Of a stretch of 64,000 nucleotides of DNA, positions 59,083 through 64,000 are shown in pieces; position 1 is the first letter of the stretch; every line of letters begins with the position of its first letter. The stretch is from Aquila chrysaetos chrysaetos (taxonomy: Eukaryota > Chordata > Aves > Accipitriformes > Accipitridae): positions 25,929,606 through 25,993,605 of the forward strand of contig NC_044012.1 of NCBI RefSeq assembly GCF_900496995.4, in the 5' to 3' direction. Under the pieces are notes generated by a model that saw nothing but the letters and a program-made list of their open reading frames with translations, made no database searches and was not told the origin of the DNA. The position numbers and the translations under genes were made by a program.

Positions 59083-59226
59083 TTAGGTTTCTTTTCTTTT
59101 TGGCTGTTGCTGTGTCTGTCTCTGCCACTGCTGGGTGACTGGTGCTGCTTCCAGCATGGCTTTGCTTACTGCAGGTGGCAGAGGGGCCACTTGCTTGCAC
59201 TGCTGCTGGTTTAGCTGGGAGGACAT
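59083..59226 (-). CDS. Small SPRR/EDQM-like EDC protein (47 aa)
   Basis: The N-terminus MSSQLNQQQCKQVAPLPP is the kind of Gln/Lys head seen in SPRR and avian EDQM-type proteins, which transglutaminase uses for cross-linking. A short middle (AVSKAMLEAAPVTQQ) leads to a Gln-rich basic end (WQRQTQQQPKRKET). The start is the first ATG of exon 2, which begins at 59245 after the strong acceptor TTTTTCTCAG; TATA and exon 1 are at 60202-60276. Longer overlapping frames read through the intron. At 47 residues it is very short for the class and lacks internal repeats; an overlapping frame continues to 58928, so a frameshift that shortened a longer protein cannot be excluded. Gene structure gives most of the support. 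Confidence 0.6.
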   Translation of the reverse strand: MSSQLNQQQCKQVAPLPPAVSKAMLEAAPVTQQWQRQTQQQPKRKET

Positions 59227-60201
59227 CCTCCTTGCAAGCCAGGGACTGAGAAAAACAGTACAGGAAAAAGAAAATCCAATGTTTCTTTTTGTAAAACGAC
59301 AAACCAAGAGAGAAAAGAAAAACAGCAGCAAAATCAGCACTTTTCTATTAGAAACACTAGTAGCTTCACCTTCATCCACATACAGGTGTTAGAATGAAGC
59401 AAACTGTGAGAGCTCAAGATTGTTATGACTAACTCAGAGCAATGGAAAGGAGAAGATCCAAGATAAGTCTCTCTCTCTTGAGCCTGAAGACCAATAATTG
59501 CCCCTCCCAAGCTATCTTCCTGCTGTATATTCATCTGCTCAATGTCCCTTTCATTACTCAGACCTTGTCAGATGATCCCTTTTCCAGCACTCAACCATTT
59601 TAGTATTGGTTTGCAGTCCAAACACCTCTGAGGACACCCATGTTGGGTCAGAGCCTGTTTTGTCAGACACAGCATTCGTGCAAAGCTGTGAGACTCCTCA
59701 AAATCTTCCCAGCTGCTCTGGGATTTACCCTTTCCTTTTCCTCCCCAAGGAGTTTGTTCTATCTCCCAGAACATTTATTAAATCAGATGCTCAGGACACA
59801 CTAAGCTTTTAAAATTTCCTCTTTCCATAGCAATTCAGCTAACAGAGCAGTTTTAGGATTATAATGCAAGGCATGTTTGTATAATCTCCGAGTCCTCTGG
59901 GCCTGATTCTCTTCCTATCATCACCTAGTGCAATGGTGTAATGCCATCAGAGTCACAAGAATGGCATAGGTATAACCAAGATTATCTCCATTAACCTGTG
60001 GCATTACACAGATGCAGAAACAGCTGGAGAAAAAACAGCTTAAATCCTAGAGCTTGCAGCTCCCCAAATTTAATCTCAATTAATTCCATTTGCAAATGGA
60101 AGAGTCTGAAATTGCTATCACCAAACTCTAATCCTACAGTAAGTCATATTATGGCAAGTCTAATTAACAGTATTTAATAGATTCACCAGAATCAAACTTA
60201 C

Positions 60202-60276
60202 CCAACTCACCAGTGAAGCAATTAATCAGTGCAAAGACAGTCTAACAGACTTGGGAGTCAGAGAGGTCCTTATATA
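60202..60276 (-). promoter_or_regulatory. TATA box and non-coding exon 1 of the small EDC gene
   Basis: Minus-strand TATATAAG at 60276-60269, a leader ending TTCACTGGTGAGTTGG and donor GG|GTAAGTTTGA (last exon base 60202). It matches the EDC exon 1 pattern of this window, especially the genes at 26996, 43696 and 50444. The intron is about 0.96 kb. Confidence 0.8.
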
Positions 60277-60279
60277 CCC

Positions 60280-63200
60280 CAGGAGCCCTACCTCCCAGAG
60301 AGAAGGGCCTGTGCTGTACATGCTGTACTTTTTTTTCACAGCTCCAGAACGGCCGCATTTGCAGAAACAGGTGATTTTTCCTGACCTTTAGGAGGGAAAA
60401 CTCCCCATTCTTAGGCATTTTCTATTTTAGCAGCAGAAGGCTGTTGTTCTGGCCACACCTGAAGCATGAAAGCTTGTTCTTAGATGTTTTCCAAATGCTC
60501 TGCTCTAAAGCCCCATGGCTTCAGCCCTGCCAGAAACAACAACAAAAATAACTCAGGCAGCAAATTCACACAGAAATTTGATATGTGCGGCCTGAACCTC
60601 AGGGACATTCAAGGTCTTTTCTGACTTCTTTAGGAGCATAAAGCAACATTAATCCAAATGCAGGCGGTCCCCTGAGAACCTCCCTGTTGCACCAGGCACC
60701 TGCCTGACCACTGTGCAGCTGATAATCCAGCAAGCTAGTAATTCATCCCCTTCCAAGAGGGCAGGGAAGCCTGAAACGTGGCACTGTACCCCAGCTCACT
60801 GTTCTCCAGCAGCAGCAGCACTGCAAAGATGAGCACAAAGATAGTGTGACCCCCAGGCTGCTCTACTTTACAATTGCACATCCTGGTGTATGGGCTAGAA
60901 AAGGCTGATGACAGGCTAAACTCCAACAAGTTCATTCCTGAGCAAGAGCACATGAATGAAACAACTGAGAATTAGGCTCTTTGATGTGATAGCTGACTGG
61001 AAAGTGTTCCTGTTGTGCCCATTGGGTTTTCAGTGAGGCAACCTGTTGTACTCAAGAAGCACAGTAATTCTGCAGAAGCAGTTAGGAATACATTTAGGCA
61101 GGGAATTAGGAAAAGATTCTCAAGAAGCAGTGCAAGGAGACTCTGAAATAGGCAGCCAAATCAGAAAATTGGAATCAAAATATGAAACAAGCTTTACAAT
61201 GGAGGTTGTTGAATTTATGGAAGAAGTTTTATAACTATGAATGCAGAGTCACAGACTTAACTCAGTGATTCAGCCATGTGCGTCTCTTGAGAGTTGTTAA
61301 ACTAATCCATTGATATAGGTTTAATAGGAAATCCTCTGGTTCCTGGGAAGCTCAGGTGCTGTATTTTGGCAAAAAACAAAGAGAAATCACTCATGAAACA
61401 ACAGGCAGAAAAAAAAATACTGAAGCATGGATACTTCATATCCAGTACTTGGATATTACAGCATTTGGCCATCCCTGTGGGTGACCAGCTTCTCGTCTTC
61501 TGTAGCATGACCTGACACCCAGCCTTCAGCACATCAGAAGATGCTTTAGTGACTGGATTCACAGGCAGACAAACCGATACTAGGAAATTCAGTAACAGGT
61601 AATTATGTCTTTTGTCTCGTGAGATGAGTTAATCAAGATGTCCACCCTGAAATGATGACAGACAATAATAAAGAACAAGATGGGGTGTTAATGAAACAGT
61701 GTCTAATTAAGCCATCAGGGCGATCTGTGTCTTGGGAGATCCAGTTCAGCAACTTCTGAATCACACCAAGACATGAAATCCAAGAGTGCAATAGTTCCCT
61801 CAGAACATTTTCTCGTGCACAAAAGTTCAAAGTATTGGACGGAGAAAAATCAAAGAGCATCCATACAGACGTGAGGATCACAGCAAGCATTTCACATCTT
61901 GAGCTGAGTTTCTCTGCAGTGGTCTTCACTTCTAAAAAAGCTGATCCTTTTCTTTCAGAGTGAAGCAATACAGCTTCAGGACCCTTAGAGATATTGAGAC
62001 ACTCATCTCAATGATAAACCAGATAAAGTTGACAGTTACAGACCTTCATTTGGAGCTGCTAGCATAACTGCTGCATACCTCCCAAGACATCATACTTTTG
62101 GGGACTTAATTACCTGATCAGCATTTGCAAGGCCACTGTTGGGCTGATAGCAGCACAGCACCTACCCAAGCTGTGTGGGAGCTGGAGTAGCATCTTCTGT
62201 CTAGGAAGGATGGGCTTGGGCCAGTATTTATCTCACTTGTGGGGTTATGTTCCCTGGAATTAGTGGTACAACTTCAGTATTGACTGGGAGCTGAGCCAGG
62301 CTCCAGCAGGTGAGAGCTGAGGAGCTGCTTAGCTCCACGTTCACTGTAAAGCCACCTTACTCAATGCACGTTTCTCCCATAGTTTCCCAAATATTTCAGT
62401 AAGGCAGGTTTCACTGCATATGGCATTTGCCTCTAAAAATAGTCTTTGTGCAATTCACATGGAAGGGGAAAGCAATTACACCTTTACTATGGGAAAAACA
62501 TTCACTCCCTTTCCACAAGCTGACTTCAGAGCCTCTTCGGTGATAATTACCATCATTTTTCTGCTGAGGTTGCTGACATGGAGGTGAAGTGACCTCCCCA
62601 AGCCTCTCCAGACCTGGATCCAAACCAGTGTTTGCAGTCAGGACAGCCCCACCTTCTGATCTCTAGACAGAGTTCAGGTCATCTCCCTTCCAGCTATGGA
62701 AAGTGATTTTCTTTAATCACTCGATGTTGCAAGTTGAGGCTGGAAATGTGACACCTAAATATTCCAGAAACCTCACTGCTTGCTTAAATAAAAGCAATGT
62801 CTCAACACAGAGCTGTGGCTGTACACCGTGTAACAGTCTTTGCCTCAACACTGCTCCACAAGTGCTACGTGCCCTGTTTCTCTCAGGTGCTCTAATTGAT
62901 GGACGTAACAAAGGTTACTGAAGCTCTGACCTGAAGATGCATATTCACTTGTGAATATTGCACAAATATTCAAATGCAATGTTTGATCTAATGAAATGCA
63001 CTGTCTCCTTTTGAACCCAGCTGCTCTGTCCTCTTCAGGCCAACAAGTGCAATGATAAAACCCACTTTTTTTTATGAGTCTGAGCTTATTCCCTCTCTCT
63101 TCCTGATTTGATGGGCTATATTCCAGGAGCATATCTCAGCAGAAGGGCTACTTTGATAACCATGAAGCATGATGCTACCTAGAAAGCAGACAGGCAGGTT

Positions 63201-64000
63201 CTCCACTGCTGGAAAGTGTCCTAGTTCCTGTCTTCAGCAGAGCTGCAACTGCAATTTGTACCAGCAGAGCAGCAGGTGAGGCCTGAGTCAGGGTTAGGTC
63301 TTGGGCTGGGATATTCTCCTTGCTAGGAAAGGCTGGCAACTAAAACTAAGCAGCTTCCAGAGTCAGCCAGGCAGGCAGCAAGGCTGGGCCCCACCTGCCA
63401 TGAGGTAAGAAAGGAAGTTGCATGGATGAAGTCACGCTATAGGAGAAGAAGATGTGGTCTAAAATTCAGGTGTTCTGTCCTTCAGTTGCCAAACGATTAT
63501 TAACAGAGGAAGTTACACCACAGCTAGAAACAGCTTCTTACATTTGCAGCCCAGGAATCCCAACTGGTGACAGGTACCAGCTCAGCCTGTTGCAACGATT
63601 GTATCTGTAGTGCATGCTTTGATAAGGGCTCTGGTAAAATGGTGGAGACAAGACAAAGATAGTCCCAAGACAACCAAATATGATGAAATTCACCTCTGTG
63701 TGGGACGAGTCATCTCCGCTGCTGAAAATAATCCTACCATCAGAAATTAGGACTGTTTGACTCGTCTCCTGATAGCTCCCTGAGATTTTGAGGGTAATAA
63801 TCAGTGAGCTATTTTCACTCAATAAACTTTTTTTACATGGAAATAAACTGTAGGGAATAAACTGTATACGCTACAAGCTCCCTTTATTTCACATGTAGAT
63901 TGAAACATCTTTTCAAATGCCATCCTGGCACCTAAATAAGACCAGTGTCCAAATTCCATTTGGATGTGATAAATCTTGTATATTATTAAAAAAACGCTTT
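60280..64000. other. Intergenic stretch, no gene recognised
   Basis: Open frames of 60-111 codons (61302-61562, 61633-61968, 63538-63822, all minus) show no known domain and no EDC gene plan. A weak MIR-like phrase (GAGGTGAAGTGACCTCCCCAAG) is near 62580. Plus-strand AATAAA words near 63820-63860 have no upstream coding exon that I can identify. Confidence 0.45.

Noticed and set aside
58928-59302. 124-codon minus frame overlapping the small EDC gene
   Set aside because: It begins in the intron and its reading frame does not give the SPRR-like head; the 47-residue frame with a proper exon 2 ATG is preferred.
63538-63822. 94-codon minus frame as a hypothetical gene
   Set aside because: No known domain, no splice acceptor or EDC exon 1 pairing seen within the window.
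1-64000. CRISPR array, tRNA, rRNA or operon structure
   Set aside because: The window is vertebrate nuclear DNA with split genes; the only regular short repeats are the coding arrays and simple repeats described.

Overview
The window looks like part of the epidermal differentiation complex (EDC) of a bird. It carries seven genes with the corneous beta-protein (beta-keratin) core ([17 protein letters not shown]), three other EDC-type genes rich in Gln, Cys or Lys, CR1 LINE fragments ending in the avian ATTCTATGA-type tail, and two copies of an LTR that starts TGTTGTGGTTTAACC, which I know from neoavian genomes. The species cannot be named from sequence alone.

Every gene has the simple EDC plan: a TATA box, a short non-coding exon 1 with a strong GTAAGT/GTGAGT donor, one intron of about 0.5 to 2.1 kb, and an exon 2 that holds the whole reading frame and 3' UTR. 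Several longer open frames start upstream inside the intron, so I set starts by the splice acceptor and the first ATG of exon 2.

Layout: 1-6.7 kb, no gene recognised. 6.7-9.7 kb, Cys/Pro-repeat beta-protein (minus). 13.7-18.7 kb, head-to-head pair of long Gly-rich beta-proteins whose exon 2 units appear identical over 887 bp in inverted orientation. 20.5-24.6 kb, second head-to-head pair, 81 percent identical in protein. 26.6-28.4 kb, beta-protein with a Tyr/Arg-rich tail (minus). 28.4-35.4 kb, gene-poor. 35.4-38.8 kb, beta-protein with an acidic tail, a relative of the first gene. 43.4-46.9 kb and 50.2-53.2 kb, two Gln/Cys-rich EDC proteins sharing a C-terminal signature, the second made of about fifty 9-10 residue repeats. 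54.9-57.3 kb, an LTR and a 5'-truncated CR1. 58.2-60.3 kb, a 47-residue SPRR/EDQM-like protein. 60.3-64 kb, nothing recognised.

The genes probably work together in the cornified layer of scales, claws, beak or feather sheath: beta-proteins form filaments, while the Gln/Lys/Cys-rich proteins are likely cross-linked by transglutaminase and disulfides. The most interesting signals are (1) an AT-rich element (core AAAACAATTA / AAAATAATTACAG) about 85-115 bp upstream of the TATA box of all seven beta-protein genes but not of the three Gln-rich genes; (2) the apparently perfect exon-2 inverted repeat between genes with diverged introns and only partly similar promoters, which points to gene conversion; and (3) two beta-proteins that replace the Gly-rich tail with a shared CSY-(Y/F)S-HW-HPC motif.
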